DNA of 64,000 bases, taken from positions 101,524,171 to 101,588,170 of the forward strand of contig CM053144.1 of NCBI GenBank assembly GCA_028571685.1, read 5' to 3'. Shown here one piece after another: positions 33,611 to 44,782 of the stretch. The translations under genes and the position numbers were made by a program. Position 1 is the first letter of the stretch; the number at the start of each line of letters is the position of its first letter. The DNA comes from Heterohyrax brucei (taxonomy: Eukaryota > Chordata > Mammalia > Hyracoidea > Procaviidae). Under the pieces are notes generated by a model. That model worked only from the letters and a program-made list of their open reading frames with translations. It had not been told where the DNA came from and did no database searches.

Positions 33611-33933
33611 ACTTCTACCACATCTGTTCGAAAGATGTCAGAATCCCTTTTAATTGTGAAGGAAAGTCCTTTGAACTAGTGATAAAAGCAATTAAAATTC
33701 AGGTTGATTTGGTAATAGAGTCTAGTCCAGATTTTTATGGATAGGCTCTAGGTAGTGAATTCAGAAGACAGAACATCAGGCTGTAAACTGCACCAAAGTT
33801 TTTCAGGTAACTCAAGTGAGACAATGGAAAGAGAATTCAGATGGCTTGATTAATTTAACAAGCCAAATAATCAAATCGAAGTTTTTTTGTTTTTGCCATT
33901 CACATGTTTAAGGGATTAGAAGGACAACATAAG

Positions 33934-34110
33934 GAACCCTGGGAACACAATCATTAAAGCATTCAGCTGCCAGTCTCATGGGCAGGGGTTCAAACCCTGG
34001 CGATCTGTTCCGGTAAAAATTACAGCTGCAGAAACCAGGGGAGTTCTATTCCACTCTATGATAGGAGTAGGAATTGACTCAATGACACACAATAAGATTA
34101 ACATGTTAAT
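33934..34110 (+). mobile_element. AfroSINE-related SINE, third form
   Basis: 'aaggaaccctgggaacacaa', 'attcagctgccagtctcatg', 'ggcgatctgttccggtaaaa', 'attacagctgcagaaacc', 'gtaggaattgactcaatgac'. The middle resembles the copy at 7715. Confidence 0.7.
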
Positions 34111-34214
34111 GTAACATTTTAAAGTGTATTATTACTTTTAAAGACTTACATTAGCCAAAAAGAAAACAGAAGAAAAAGGAAAAAGTTAACACAAATGAAT
34201 TACAGTTGTCAGTA

Positions 34215-34420
34215 TTTACTGACCCCTGGTTAGGTACGAGTCATGAACTCATTCCACTTCACAGCACTACAAGGTCACGTACTGTTAAACTGTCTCCTAG
34301 TATTGCCTGCATACAGGCAAGGAAGGCTACCTAGCCAAGGACACATGCTAATAAATAATAGGAACTGAAATTAAGCCCAGGCCTTCTGGCTCCAAAGCAC
34401 ACACTCTTGGCTATGGCACA
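34215..34420 (-). mobile_element. MIR-like SINE, minus orientation
   Basis: 'gtcatgaactcattccactt', 'gaactgaaattaagcccagg' and 'ccttctggctccaaagcaca' match the reverse MIR 5' half (...caaacccaggtctgtctggctccagagc). Confidence 0.6.
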
Positions 34421-34779
34421 AGCCTCCTAGACTTTAGTTCCAAGGTACTGACTCATCAAACAAATGCAGTTACCCTCAGAATTAGTTTATTCAACTTAAA
34501 AGGCATCCTTTGGTAACCAATTGACCTTAGATTTAGGTGTATACAACCTAGTATGAGAAGTTGGCAATTTTTTTTTTTTTTATTCAATATGATTTTAAAG
34601 TTCAAGAAGACAGGAAGCATGTTGTCAAGCCCTAATTGTTCCAACAGAGGAATTAAGAGAATCAGCTGAGGTCACATAGTTAAATCAGCAGCAGAACCAG
34701 TATAAAAATTTGTATTTTCTATCTTCCTAACATTCAGTTCAGCCTTCTTTCTACTGTTCTGCTGTATTTTAAGAAGAAG

Positions 34780-34925
34780 AAGAACTCACTAGGTGTTGTG
34801 TTAAGCTGTTGATTTGTGTGATCTCATTTAATCTTTCTATGAATCATATGAGATACTTTTACACCCATTTTTCAGATGAGGAAACTCACATGGTTCAGGT
34901 CTTTGTAACCCACAGCCAATGCTGT
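34780..34925 (-). mobile_element. MIR-like SINE, minus orientation
   Basis: 'gtgtgatctcatttaatctt', 'tatgagatacttttacaccc' and 'atttttcagatgaggaaact' are reverse MIR phrases. Confidence 0.75.
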
Positions 34926-35388
34926 TAGTCTTTAATAGCATCATATGTCCCAGATTTTTTAGTCAATGTAATAGAATCCACAGTCTTTTGTTCAATTTTT
35001 ATTACGGTTATTTCATTCAGTTTTCTCCTCAGTTCATTTGACGGTAACCCATCTCTCTTTCTTCTTTACTTAAGAATAAGGAATGAAGAAAAGGCTCCAC
35101 AAGCTAAAGATTTTCTTTTCTAAGTCAAGATCTTTTCAAAAGGATTTGGAATTTCTAGTTTCATGATTTGCTTCAGCAATCTTTGTTATTTAAAAAGCAA
35201 ATGTTAAGAGCAGACCTGAACATTCTCTGTATGTGCAATAAAATCCAACCCATTTCTAGGTGTTTCTCAAACATGTGAACCTGGTCACAATTCTACAGAT
35301 AGAGGGAAGTATTTTGGTGTGTTCCATTTTCTGTATGAAGAGGCATAAAACACTAGCTGTAATTAAGTGACAGGATGGAAGTCTGTCA
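34926..35388. other. No gene seen
   Basis: AT-rich unique-looking DNA up to the mariner. Confidence 0.5.
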
Positions 35389-36283
35389 GGTCTGCCAATT
35401 AAGTTAGTGAACTGGACACTGTGTGTTTACATTAGCAGCACTGTACAAACAACTCGGGAAGGTTTCATAACCTTGGTATATCAGTGTCTTACAGCTGTGT
35501 TCGTGTCATCATGTGGCAGTGTCTTGCTGAGTGGCGTTCATTATTGTTGTTGCACATTTTTGTGTGCTGTCATGAGAATGTTGGAGCTTGAATTAGAGCA
35601 AAGTCTACACATTATATTTCTTGTTAAAATTGGCAAAAGTGGAGGTAAAATCAGGGACATACCAGTCCAAGTTTACAGAGATAATGCCATGAAGAAAATG
35701 ACAGTGTGTAAATGAATTACACATTTTTTTCTGAGGGGAGAGAAAGCATCACTGATGAAGAGAGGTCAGAGTGGCCAATAACGAGCAGAACTGATGAAAA
35801 CATTGCAAAATTTGTACCAACTTGATAGTTAACCAAGTTTACTATTTGGAAGTGCTGAAAAGGCTGTGTAAAAAAGTTAATGAAAATTACCTGAACTTTT
35901 TGCAAACAACTCACGGTTCTTGCATCATGACACTGTATCAGCTCGCAAGGCATGATCTGTGAGGGAGGTTTTAGCCAGTATACAAACAACTGTACTGGAA
36001 CACCCTCCCTAGCCACCTGATCTGAGCCCTAATGACTTTTTTTCTTTACCTGAAGATAAAGGAAATGTTGAAAGAAGACAATTTGATGACATTCAGGACA
36101 TCAACGGTAATAGGACAACAGTTCTGATGGCCATTCCAGAAAAGAGTTCTGAAATTGCTTTGGATAGTAGAATAGACACTGGTATAGCTTCTCAAGGAGA
36201 ATACTTCAATGGTGACCATAGTGATAGTCACTGAGGTATGTAGACTTCTTCTAGGATGAGTTTGCAAACTTAATTGTCAGACC
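35389..36283 (+). mobile_element. Tc1/mariner DNA transposon, internally deleted
   Basis: Terminal inverted repeats: left 'ggtctgccaattaagttagt' from 35389, right, reverse-complemented, 'ggtctgacaattaagtttgc' ending at 36283. Length about 0.9 kb against about 1.3 kb for intact mariners. A transposase remnant lies between (35589-36234). The expected flanking TA dinucleotides are not visible, so the edges have mutated or my boundaries are off by a few bases. Confidence 0.88.
35589..36234 (+). pseudogene. Mariner transposase remnant
   Basis: The N-terminal helix-turn-helix region reads 'ELEQSLHIIFLVKIGKSGGK' then 'VYRDNAMKKMTVCK' in one frame. A 'HDT' block near 35923 corresponds to the family's catalytic H-D-N region. 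From 36016 an unbroken frame begins 'PDLSPNDFFSLP', containing the P-D-L-x-P-x-D signature with the third catalytic Asp, continues through 'RRQFDDIQDI' and 'IASQGEYFNGDH', and ends in TGA at 36232-36234. Most of the catalytic core between these pieces is deleted or frameshifted. Inactive. Confidence 0.85.
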
Positions 36284-37439
36284 TTTTACAAATAATACAG
36301 GTTGGTTTGTTTCCCGTTTGGGTTCTGTGTGTTATTGTTTTTTGTTGTTTTCACCTCTGCTGTCTACACTCCCATTACCCAGTTCAGTTAACTGCCCATC
36401 AGCCCATCTATTGATGAGGTATGTATAAAAGGACTACAGAAAAGTCCTTTGCCCTTGTAATCTACAGCAACACAATGGAAGGATACTGTATGGATTATTT
36501 AATATTATATGCAAATTTAAATTATTATTAAGCATTTGATGAATTATAGGGGTTTAATAATAAAATGAATCATAAAGGAAATCATTATTAATAAGTTAAT
36601 GTTAAAGTGAAAATAATCTAAGCAGCCTAAACCATGAAGTAGGGGCTTGGGGCAATGTAAATTAAACATCTAAACTGTAAATTTAAAATTTCTTCTGCTA
36701 TTTAAGAAAAAAATTAAAATCACTCTTTAAAAAATTAATCAACACTCATTTCCAAAACTCCATTTTTACTGGAAGTCTTCTGAGGCAATTATATTTTTTT
36801 GACTAAAATCAAATGTTAATTTAACTTTCAAGACATTTTATGCTCTGGGTATAACTCTCCACCCTCCCAAAAAAGTCTACAGAGGGTGATCACATTAAAT
36901 AATCTCTTAGAAAAGAATTTTATGATTATTTATAAATAATCTATATCTCCTAGCCAACACACATCACACACATCACACTCATACTGAATGAGTTATTAAT
37001 TGATACTTAGATGAAGAAAAGTTTGAGCTAGAAAAAGAAAAGATTACCAGTGAGTTTCGAACACATACCTGCTAGAAATTAGCATCATATTTCTATCACT
37101 TAACAGTTAGTAAAAGACCCAAAAAGCTAGAAATGCTTTTCGCAGTGTGATTTAACTTCATGACAAGCAGAATGGACTTATGAGTGTTCCTTAGTATGTA
37201 GACAGTTTTTTTTCAACTCTTAAAAGACAATTTATAACTCACATACATTTTCATTTAACGATGACTAGCAACAAAATTTTTTAAACTTAACTTCTTTGCT
37301 TAACATTAAGACTTGAATATCTCCATAGAAGAACTCTACCCATTCAAAATTTAGACTTCAGGAATGGCCTTCTAAATTTATAAAAAGAGATTGCATAACT
37401 GTTGGTCTGTGCTAGTGACAGGTCACGAAAGTTTGTTTT
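36284..37439. other. AT-rich stretch, no gene
   Basis: Strongly AT-rich (especially 36470-36760 and 37200-37330), with many TTAAT/ATTATTA motifs. No gene or repeat family recognised. Confidence 0.6.
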
Positions 37440-37715
37440 CCAAGGTAGCTTCAAAGGTATTTTCCATTCCTCATGCTTTGCTGCAACATGTTCCCTCCTC
37501 TTGAATCTGTGCAGACTTGTGATGTGCTGGTAACTGAGAAAATGCAGCAGAAGTGATACTGCGTGACATCCAAGGCTAGGTTAGGCAAACCAATACAGCT
37601 GCTGCTTTGCTACCGGAAAGCTTGCATTCTGAGCCTTGAGTTGCCGTACAAAAATTCCAACTATCTTAAGACCACCATAGCGGGAGGAAGTCCAAGCCAT
37701 ATGAAGAGACTACAT
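37440..37715 (+). mobile_element. MaLR-type LTR remnant, possible
   Basis: 'cctcctcttgaatctgtgca', 'gacttgtgatgtgctggtaa', 'gcagcagaagtgatactgcg' and 'cttaagaccaccatagcggg' recall the body of an MLT1-type LTR. Ends are not visible. Confidence 0.5.
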
Positions 37716-38164
37716 GTACATTGTGCCAGTTAAAATAAGGCAGATTGCCCTCTATTACATAGGTGGGTCTCATCTAATCAGCGGAAAGCCTTAAGAGCAA
37801 AAAGGGAATTTCCCCTGAAGCATATTCTGCCTCCAGACTATAAGCAGATGTTTTGCCAGAAAACCCTCACTTCCACTTTTCCAGAGCCTGACCTGTGAAG
37901 TTTTGGACAGAAGAAGCCTACAGAAATCTCAAACCTATGGCCTGACCTACAGATTTTTGACTTGGTAGTTCCCCACAATCCTATGAACCACTTTCTTAAA
38001 ATATCTCTCTCTTTCTTTCATCTAAATACATACCTACTGTCCCCAATCTCTCTCCTACCCTCCCTCGCACCCCACCATCCATCCACCTACACATCCACGA
38101 ACTCACACATCCATTCATCCATCTACCACTAATTGTCTCTCTAGAGAATTCTGACTAAGGCATA
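37716..38164 (+). mobile_element. LTR-type repeat remnant with degenerate CATC tract
   Basis: 'ggcagattgccctctattac', 'gtgggtctcatctaatcagc' and the end 'tctctagagaattctgacta' resemble a mammal-wide LTR-like repeat ending 'ctctggagaaccctgactaa'. A degenerate CCATC/CATTC tract lies at about 38085-38128. Family not placed. Confidence 0.5.
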
Positions 38165-38696
38165 GGTGCTTCAGTCAGTTGTCCAGCTAAAGTGCCAGCC
38201 AAAAGCAAGCATCAACCATCATACACATGAGTTACAAACACCTTGAGGTACATGCTCTCTAATAAGGATATAGTATAAATCACATAAGCAATTTAAAATG
38301 TCCTATTAGCCACAATCAGATAATAAATGAACCATTGAAATTAATCTTCTTAATATACTTTGTGTCACTCAATATATCAAAAACATTATTTTGATATGTA
38401 ATCAATATACAAATTTTAATAACAGATTAAATTCTATTGTATACTACATATTTGGAACACTGTGTATTTTACACTTAAGGCATATTTCAGTCAAGACTAG
38501 ACACATTTCAAGCACTCAATAGGTACATGTGGCTATTTATTACTGTAGTGGAGAACATACTTCTCAATGATTTCAGCCCTCAGCATGGAGTCTTCCCAGC
38601 TGAGGGCCCAGACATTGTAGGCTCCTCTTCAGAGCCCTGGCACAGAGGATCCATGTTTCAGTTTTGGAATAATGTTACAAATACTGATACCCACAC
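38165..38696. other. Old repeat traces, no gene
   Basis: 'acatttcaagcactcaatag' and 'gtacatgtggct' (38505-38534) recall a common old mammalian repeat ('tcaagtgctcaatagccacatgtggct'). The rest is AT-rich. Confidence 0.4.
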
Positions 38697-38812
38697 CCGC
38701 CGAGTAGATTCTGACTCATTGCAACCTATAGGCAGAGTAGAACCGCATCATAGAGTTTCCAAGGAGTGCAGGATAGATTTGTTTTAACCACTATGCCACC
38801 AGGGTTTCCATA
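38697..38812 (-). mobile_element. AfroSINE-type SINE, internally shortened
   Basis: 'gtagattctgactcattgca', 'catagagtttccaaggagtg', then a jump to 'ttaaccactatgccaccagg'. Part of the head (the B-box block) is deleted. Confidence 0.85.
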
Positions 38813-38961
38813 AAGACTGATAGTAACTGAAATATAGATACTACTAGAAGTTTAAATTACTAAGACAGGTGTGTTTTGGGCCACTCCTCCAGTTTAATTG
38901 CTTTAGAGAAAGAGTAAACCACAGATTCTTAGATGCCCTTGGAAAAGACCTTGTTGCTTTT

Positions 38962-39141
38962 GTTGTTAGGTTCATTAAAATCAATTTTAACTAATAGTGA
39001 CCCTCCATGGTAGAGTAGAACTGCCCATAGAGTTTCTAGGCTGTAACCCTTATGGGAACAGATCACTAGGTTTTTTCTCCTGAAGAGCAAACTGCCAGCC
39101 TTTCAATTAGCAACCAAGCATGTAACCGTTGTGCCCGTAGA
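38962..39141 (-). mobile_element. AfroSINE-type SINE, long form
   Basis: 'gttgttaggttcattaaaat', 'gtagagtagaactgcccata', 'gaacagatcactaggttttt', 'caattagcaaccaagcatgt'. Confidence 0.7.
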
Positions 39142-40130
39142 GTTCTTTGGAAAAGGCTTTAGAAAGCTTTTATTCCAACCTCCTACCTGGAGCCAAATCC
39201 ATAATTTCATCATCCACAGCAAACACTCTCCTCATTGCTGCTTGATTATTTACATGTTATACCTCACAAGAAAGTGTACTGGATCTCTGAGTACTACTTT
39301 TTTTGTTTTTTGAAATTGTGTTTTATTTTGAATCAAACTGATTCCCTTGTAAATTCTCTTCAGCAGTTTTATTCTGGCCTCTGAAGCTACATGTCTAATC
39401 CCTGTGAAGTGAACAGCCTTTCAGGCCTTTAGAGACAATGAATGGGTTTCCCTACCCACATCACTGTCACCTCTACCACCACCTTCTTCCCCTTTCCAGG
39501 CTGAACAGCATGAATTCCTACACTTATTCCTTGTTTTCATGTTTTCAGAACTTGAACTACTGGCACAGATTCCTGGAAACTCTCCACTTTATAATCCTTC
39601 CTAAATTTCCCACCTTATAGCAGATCAGAATGTATGTTTCAGGTACAGCGTGACAATACATAGTTCAGTGGGAATGTCAGTCTTATAGTAGATGACATAC
39701 TTTGTGATGGCAAATTAAGATCGCTGCTTTCCAAAGTCTCTTTCATTGAGACAAGTCTCCCTCCACCTGCATATAAGCAACCTTTTAGCTGCTATGTTAG
39801 GAAGATCCTGGATCTTATAACTGGAAGACCACATTTTGAGTTCTAATCAGCAGTTTACCAGCTATGTTATTTTCGGTAAGCCCTTTACAGTGAATCACAG
39901 ATTATTTATTAAAGAGATAAGAGAAAAGTATGACATTTGGGTAAAGCTTACATAAAATAAACATGTGCAAATGATTTATGAGTGTAAGACAGTTGTATTG
40001 TTAATGTTAATATAGGAACGAGATTAGATGCTGATTTCCATTCAACTTTATTTTACTAATTTGGGCTCAGCATCACAGGACCAACTTTCTTTAAAATGTT
40101 ATTTCATTTACTTTAATAATACAAAACACA
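39142..40130. other. No gene seen
   Basis: Unique-looking. Open frames at 39131 and 39438 (60 codons each) have no recognisable motif. Confidence 0.5.
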
Positions 40131-40288
40131 TTTAAACTGTCCTGCCATCCAGTCGATTCCAACTCATAGCAATCCCATAGGACAGAGTACTACAGTCCCA
40201 TAGAGTTTCTATGGAGCACCTGGCAGATTCGAATCGACTTTTTGGTCAGCAGCCATAGCTCTTAACCACTACAACACCAAGGTTTCTA
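40131..40288 (-). mobile_element. AfroSINE-type SINE, short form
   Basis: 'gccatccagtcgattccaac', 'cataggacagagtactacag', 'ttggtcagcagccatagctc', 'cactacaacaccaaggtttc'. Confidence 0.9.
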
Positions 40289-41712
40289 AGAAACATTTAC
40301 TAAATAATTATTCTTTATAAGACATAGTATTATCAGTTTTCCTCAAGGCCTTAGAAAGCCTACCACACTTTAATAGTTCCTAGGTCATCTATCAATTCCC
40401 CTTAAGTATGTTAGTCTTTTTATCAGAAGGAGTGGTTTGGTTCAAGACTTAAGATGCTGTTCTCTGTACCTTCTGGTCCAGAACGCCAGCGCAGGCTGCC
40501 CAGAGCTGCAGCAGCAGCCACAGGTAGACTCAACTACACTTTAAAGGCCAACACACAGATACTTGCACAATTTCCTGCTCAATTCCAAGACTCTAGCCTA
40601 TTCAGAGAAAACCTCATGAAACAGAAGTACCTTATTCCTTAGTGCAGGTTGTGGATCTTGAGAATCTAGGAGCTGGGTCTTACAGGGCAATAGACAGGTA
40701 ATGGTCAAGAACTTAGTCACGGAGGGAGTTCTACTCTCGACTCTCTGAAGGGCCTTCAGTGGCACCAGACAAAGGAATGAGCTTCAACATCTGTATTTGT
40801 CGTGCTTATTCACGGTATACTTCCAGTGAATGAAGCCAAGGGAGAAATATCTTTTTTATTCTCTTTTACTTCATTTCTTCCTGGCTCATACAATAAAATC
40901 TGTATAAACCATAGCAACTTGAACTCTAAATTTACTGTAAATGGCATGGCAGAAAATAGCAAGATATTTCTCCCATATGACCTGGTATAGGTGTATTATC
41001 AAATTCTTCTTGCTCACAGATCACATGTTTGGAGGGATTTTATAAATCAGCTACTACCACACATTCAGTTTACAAGAGAGGACTGAACTTCAGTGGGTTA
41101 CTTCAGACTCACAGCAAATCAGTAACAGCACAGACTACAATTTTCTATCTAATGAATTTTCTATATGGCCTACTGATTAAGCAGTTACGGAGTTCAGCAG
41201 CTGGGAAGGTCTCTCTCACACACACACTGGAGCGTACATGTATTAAGTTGGAGTGTGAGAGGAACTGGGACCTCATTTCTAATCTGATTCACTGCATTTT
41301 CTCTTCATAAGTAGAAACTGGATGGACCAGTTTTGTCGTCCTGTTTTTTTTAAATAAAAAGTTGCAAAGTACTGACTGAAACTATTTACTGGATCTAGTC
41401 ATATACAGATCAATTCCTAGTTTTCTGTAGTGTCTGAAAAGTCTATTAATACCCAGGGGAACTTTGCACAACTCTTTACTAAGTATAGGGGTTGAAAGTT
41501 GAGTTAATAAAAGGAGTCAGTTACAAAGATTTTCCAGAAGAGGTGGCTCTTTATAGGGGTAACAAAAATGCTTAATATAGAGAGAGGAGGATAACATCTG
41601 AAGTAAGCAGTATATAAAAATGCAAATATTAATAACCAGTGGTATGTAGGAGATGGCAGGCAAACAGACTTGGCCAGGCAAGGGGTCTAAAACCCAAGAT
41701 CTGTTGGCTTAG
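40289..41712. other. No gene seen; small GC-richer patch
   Basis: Mostly AT-rich. A GC-richer patch at 40470-40530 includes 'gcagcagcagccacaggtag', with a splice-donor-like CAG|GTAGAC, but no supporting reading frame. A short CA run lies near 41217-41226. Confidence 0.5.
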
Positions 41713-41867
41713 ATAGCAATGCCAAAGGACAGAGTAGAACTGCCCAGCGGAATTTCCAAGGCTTTAATCTTTGCCATATCTTCCTCCCTAGATGTGGCTG
41801 GTGTTTTCAAACTGCTGACCTTTCAGTTAGGAGCCAAGAACTTAACCACTGTGCCACCAGGGATCCT
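41713..41867 (-). mobile_element. AfroSINE-type SINE, diverged, 3' end lost
   Basis: 'aaaggacagagtagaactgc', 'tttcaaactgctgacctttc', 'aacttaaccactgtgccacc' and 'agggatcc'. Confidence 0.75.
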
Positions 41868-41936
41868 TAGGCTAGGAGGGTCAGGCATGTGAAAAATTGG
41901 TGGATGCAGGTGTGGAAGTGTATAACATCTTGACAA

Positions 41937-42045
41937 AAACCCAAACCCAAACCACTGTCATCGAGTCAATTCTGACTCCTAGCAACCCTGTAGACAGAGT
42001 AGGAAAGCTCCACAGAGTTTTCAAGGAGTGCCTTGACAGCAGCTA
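41937..42045 (-). mobile_element. AfroSINE-type SINE, 3' part only
   Basis: 'aaacccaaacccaaaccact', 'gtcatcgagtcaattctgac', 'tttcaaggagtgcc'. The head is missing. Confidence 0.85.
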
Positions 42046-42137
42046 ACTATGCTACTGTGAGCAATGCCAATTCTGCTGCTTCTGGAGCAGCATGAAGATT
42101 TCAATGCTGTAAACAATTTGGGGGCACTTCATATATG

Positions 42138-42290
42138 TGGAAACCTTGGTAGCATAGTGGTTAAATGCTACACCTGTTAACTAAAAAGTCAGCACTTTGA
42201 ATCTTCCAGGTGCTCCTTGGAACTTCTATGGAATGGTTCTACTCAGAATTGACTTGAAGGCAGTGGGTTTGGTTTGGGGGGTTTGGTTTA
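42138..42290 (+). mobile_element. AfroSINE-type SINE, short form, small deletion
   Basis: 'ggaaaccttggtagcatagt', 'ccaggtgctccttggaactt', 'ggttctactcagaattgact', tail 'gcagtgggtttggtttgggg'. The 'tatagggtcgctatgag' block is deleted. Confidence 0.9.
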
Positions 42291-42429
42291 TATCTGCAGC
42301 ATCTTGTGGGATTCAGTTCTAAAGTTCAATATGACCTTTTAAACAATATTGAGCTCATTAAGACTAATTAACAAGAGTGCCATCATACAAAATGAGAGAA
42401 TAGAGGTGTTTATGTTTTACTTAGATCAC

Positions 42430-42858
42430 TGTGACAACTAACATTATGTGTCTATTTGGCTAGGCCATGATTCTCAGCATTATGTAATTATTCTCCATTC
42501 TGTGATTTGATGTAAGGTTAGTTTCTTTGGGTGTGTGGCCTGCATTTAATGTATATGAATGTTCTCTGGTAAATCTCTCTCAATTCTGCATCTGAATTCT
42601 ATCATTTCACCTCTGGTTCTCTGGATATGAGTCAACAGTCAGTTGTCTGACCTGTCAGTTTGGGGTTCATCAGTCTCTAAGATGATGTGAGGCTGGAGAA
42701 GCCTCTAGCCTGACTATTCACCCATTGGTTTGGGACTCGTCAGCCTCCACAACTATGTGAGTCATCTCTTTGAAACAAATCTTTCTCTCTACATATATTC
42801 ACGTGTGTGTATGTGTACTTCATTAGCTTTTTTTATTTAGAGAACCACGCCTAAGACA
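42430..42858 (+). mobile_element. LTR-type repeat, TG...CA ends
   Basis: Starts 'tgtgacaactaacattatgt', contains 'ttggctaggccatgattctc' (shared with the MaLR-like LTRs) and ends 'agaaccacgcctaagaca'. About 430 bp. The body differs from the copies at 3248, 45681 and 61632, so it is either another subfamily or a composite. No clear TSD. Confidence 0.6.
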
Positions 42859-42949
42859 ACTACTTTGCAAAAGCAAAGCAAGTTCTTCAATTCAATTACT
42901 CTGCCAGAAACTCTGTGTGCCCTCCATTTATTAGTATTTCATGGTTTAC

Positions 42950-43170
42950 CAAGCACATTCATAGATATTGTTGTACTTGATTCTCTCATCAAGCCTATGA
43001 GGTAAGCTATTATTATTACTCCCCTCCTCATAAATAAACAAAGCCAAGCCTCGAGAAGTTCAGTGAATTATCTGAGGTCACTTAACTTGTAGGTGTCAGC
43101 GATGGAGTTCCAGCTTGGGTTCTGAATCCAAGTCAACTTCTCTGCCCACGAAAGCATTACAGAGCACAAT
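42950..43170 (-). mobile_element. MIR SINE, minus orientation
   Basis: 'caagcacattcatagatatt', 'aagcctatgaggtaagctat', 'gaattatctgaggtcactta', 'tgggttctgaatccaagtca' give nearly the whole reverse MIR. Confidence 0.8.
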
Positions 43171-44782
43171 GACGAACACACATCTCTTTGGGCTGACAGC
43201 CCGTGGGGCAAAGTCTTCCTGGTAGAAGGAACTTCTGTTAAGGTGAGAGAGACATTTCCTAGCTGCTATAAAGAGTTAAATATTAGGCTAGAGCCTTTTT
43301 CTCTGAAGGACACATTTTAATCTGTCTGCCTGCCTGTCTGCTCACCTGGGGAAGTTTGTCTTAAACATCTGGGCAGAGGGTCAGATGATCACAAAGGCTG
43401 TGTACACTTGGATTTTTATGATTCTTTATGTAGATTTAAAATGGCCATTTGAAGCCTTGGTGGAATATGACCTTACAGAGACTTTGACCTTCTCGTTCTC
43501 TGGGTAAGACGATTTAAGGCAGACAATAAAACATTTGGATTTACTTCTTAATTGGCTTTTCTAGAATAACAAATCTTACCTTTGCATTTAGTCTTGAGAA
43601 ACTTCTCTGTTGTCCTTACTTTATGGTTGCACATTTTCTGAAACAGAGGCACTAAACTATTGTTAATATATCCACTGATTGATTTTAATTTGAGTACTTT
43701 AGCTTCAGTTTGTGAACTTCAAATGTGCTTAGTTTATTAGAGCCTTCTTCCCACTACCGTGCCAGTGAATTTTTTTTTTATTTACTTTATGCGATCCTCT
43801 CATCTTTGTTTGTTCAGACACACATTATTGTTTGTTTGTGTTGTGTGTGTGCTCTTTCTGATGCACTTTTTTTTGCCTAGTGGTTGCTATGATTTTGCCT
43901 CTTTCAAAATTCACTAATGCCCATTTTAAATAGATTTTTTTTAAGAAAACACAAACAGTCACTTAGACATCTGATTTCACTGAATGAGACATGTGCTAGC
44001 ACTTACTAACTCACTCAGTCACTAAGGTCTCTTTGGCACCTAACCTCCTGAAAGCAAGTTTCATCCAGGACTTCATGTTACCTCACAGAATCAAGGTAGT
44101 TACGCAAATTTTAGCAGAGGTGAATGTCAATTACATAATTCTTTTAAAACCAGTAATTTAAGTCACATTATTAGCAATGAAAGAAAAGCCTGTTCATGAT
44201 GACATTAACAGACCTGGCATATTGCCATTTTGATTGACAGCATGTCTTGACAGGCATGTTTAGTCACAGAAACCGAGATTCTCAGGTTTGAATCTGAAAA
44301 TAAAAAACTCAACAGATCTGTCTATTTTTATCTTCTTAATTCATAGGCTGATGTTACAAAATAAAAAACAAACACAAAAAGTTGAGAGGAACGTAAATGC
44401 TGTTAGACAATAATATTAGAGTTCCAAGTCATATAGTTCCACTCAGAGAAATATGATACTCTGAGGACAAAACTTTAACACAGGGTTTGTCTATTTAACC
44501 TTCACAATATCCTGCATTTGTATAGCATGTTTCAGTTTACAGATATATCTTTAATTAGGATTATTGCTTTGTTTGATACTGGTAGCAACTTGAAGAGGTA
44601 TGCAGAGAGTATATACTTTGAGTCCCACTTCAGAACAGAGAGGTGGAGACCAGAGAATATATAACATACAAATGGCCAGAGAGCTAATTAGAGATCTAGT
44701 CCCCGATCCATGTTTTTTCTACTATTTGAGTGATTTTTTTAATATGATAAATTAAATGGCAAATTGACAAAATGACAAATTA
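43171..44782. other. No gene seen
   Basis: AT-rich unique-looking DNA with short TGCC and TTTG runs (43323-43343, 43805-43850). No gene or repeat family recognised. Confidence 0.5.
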
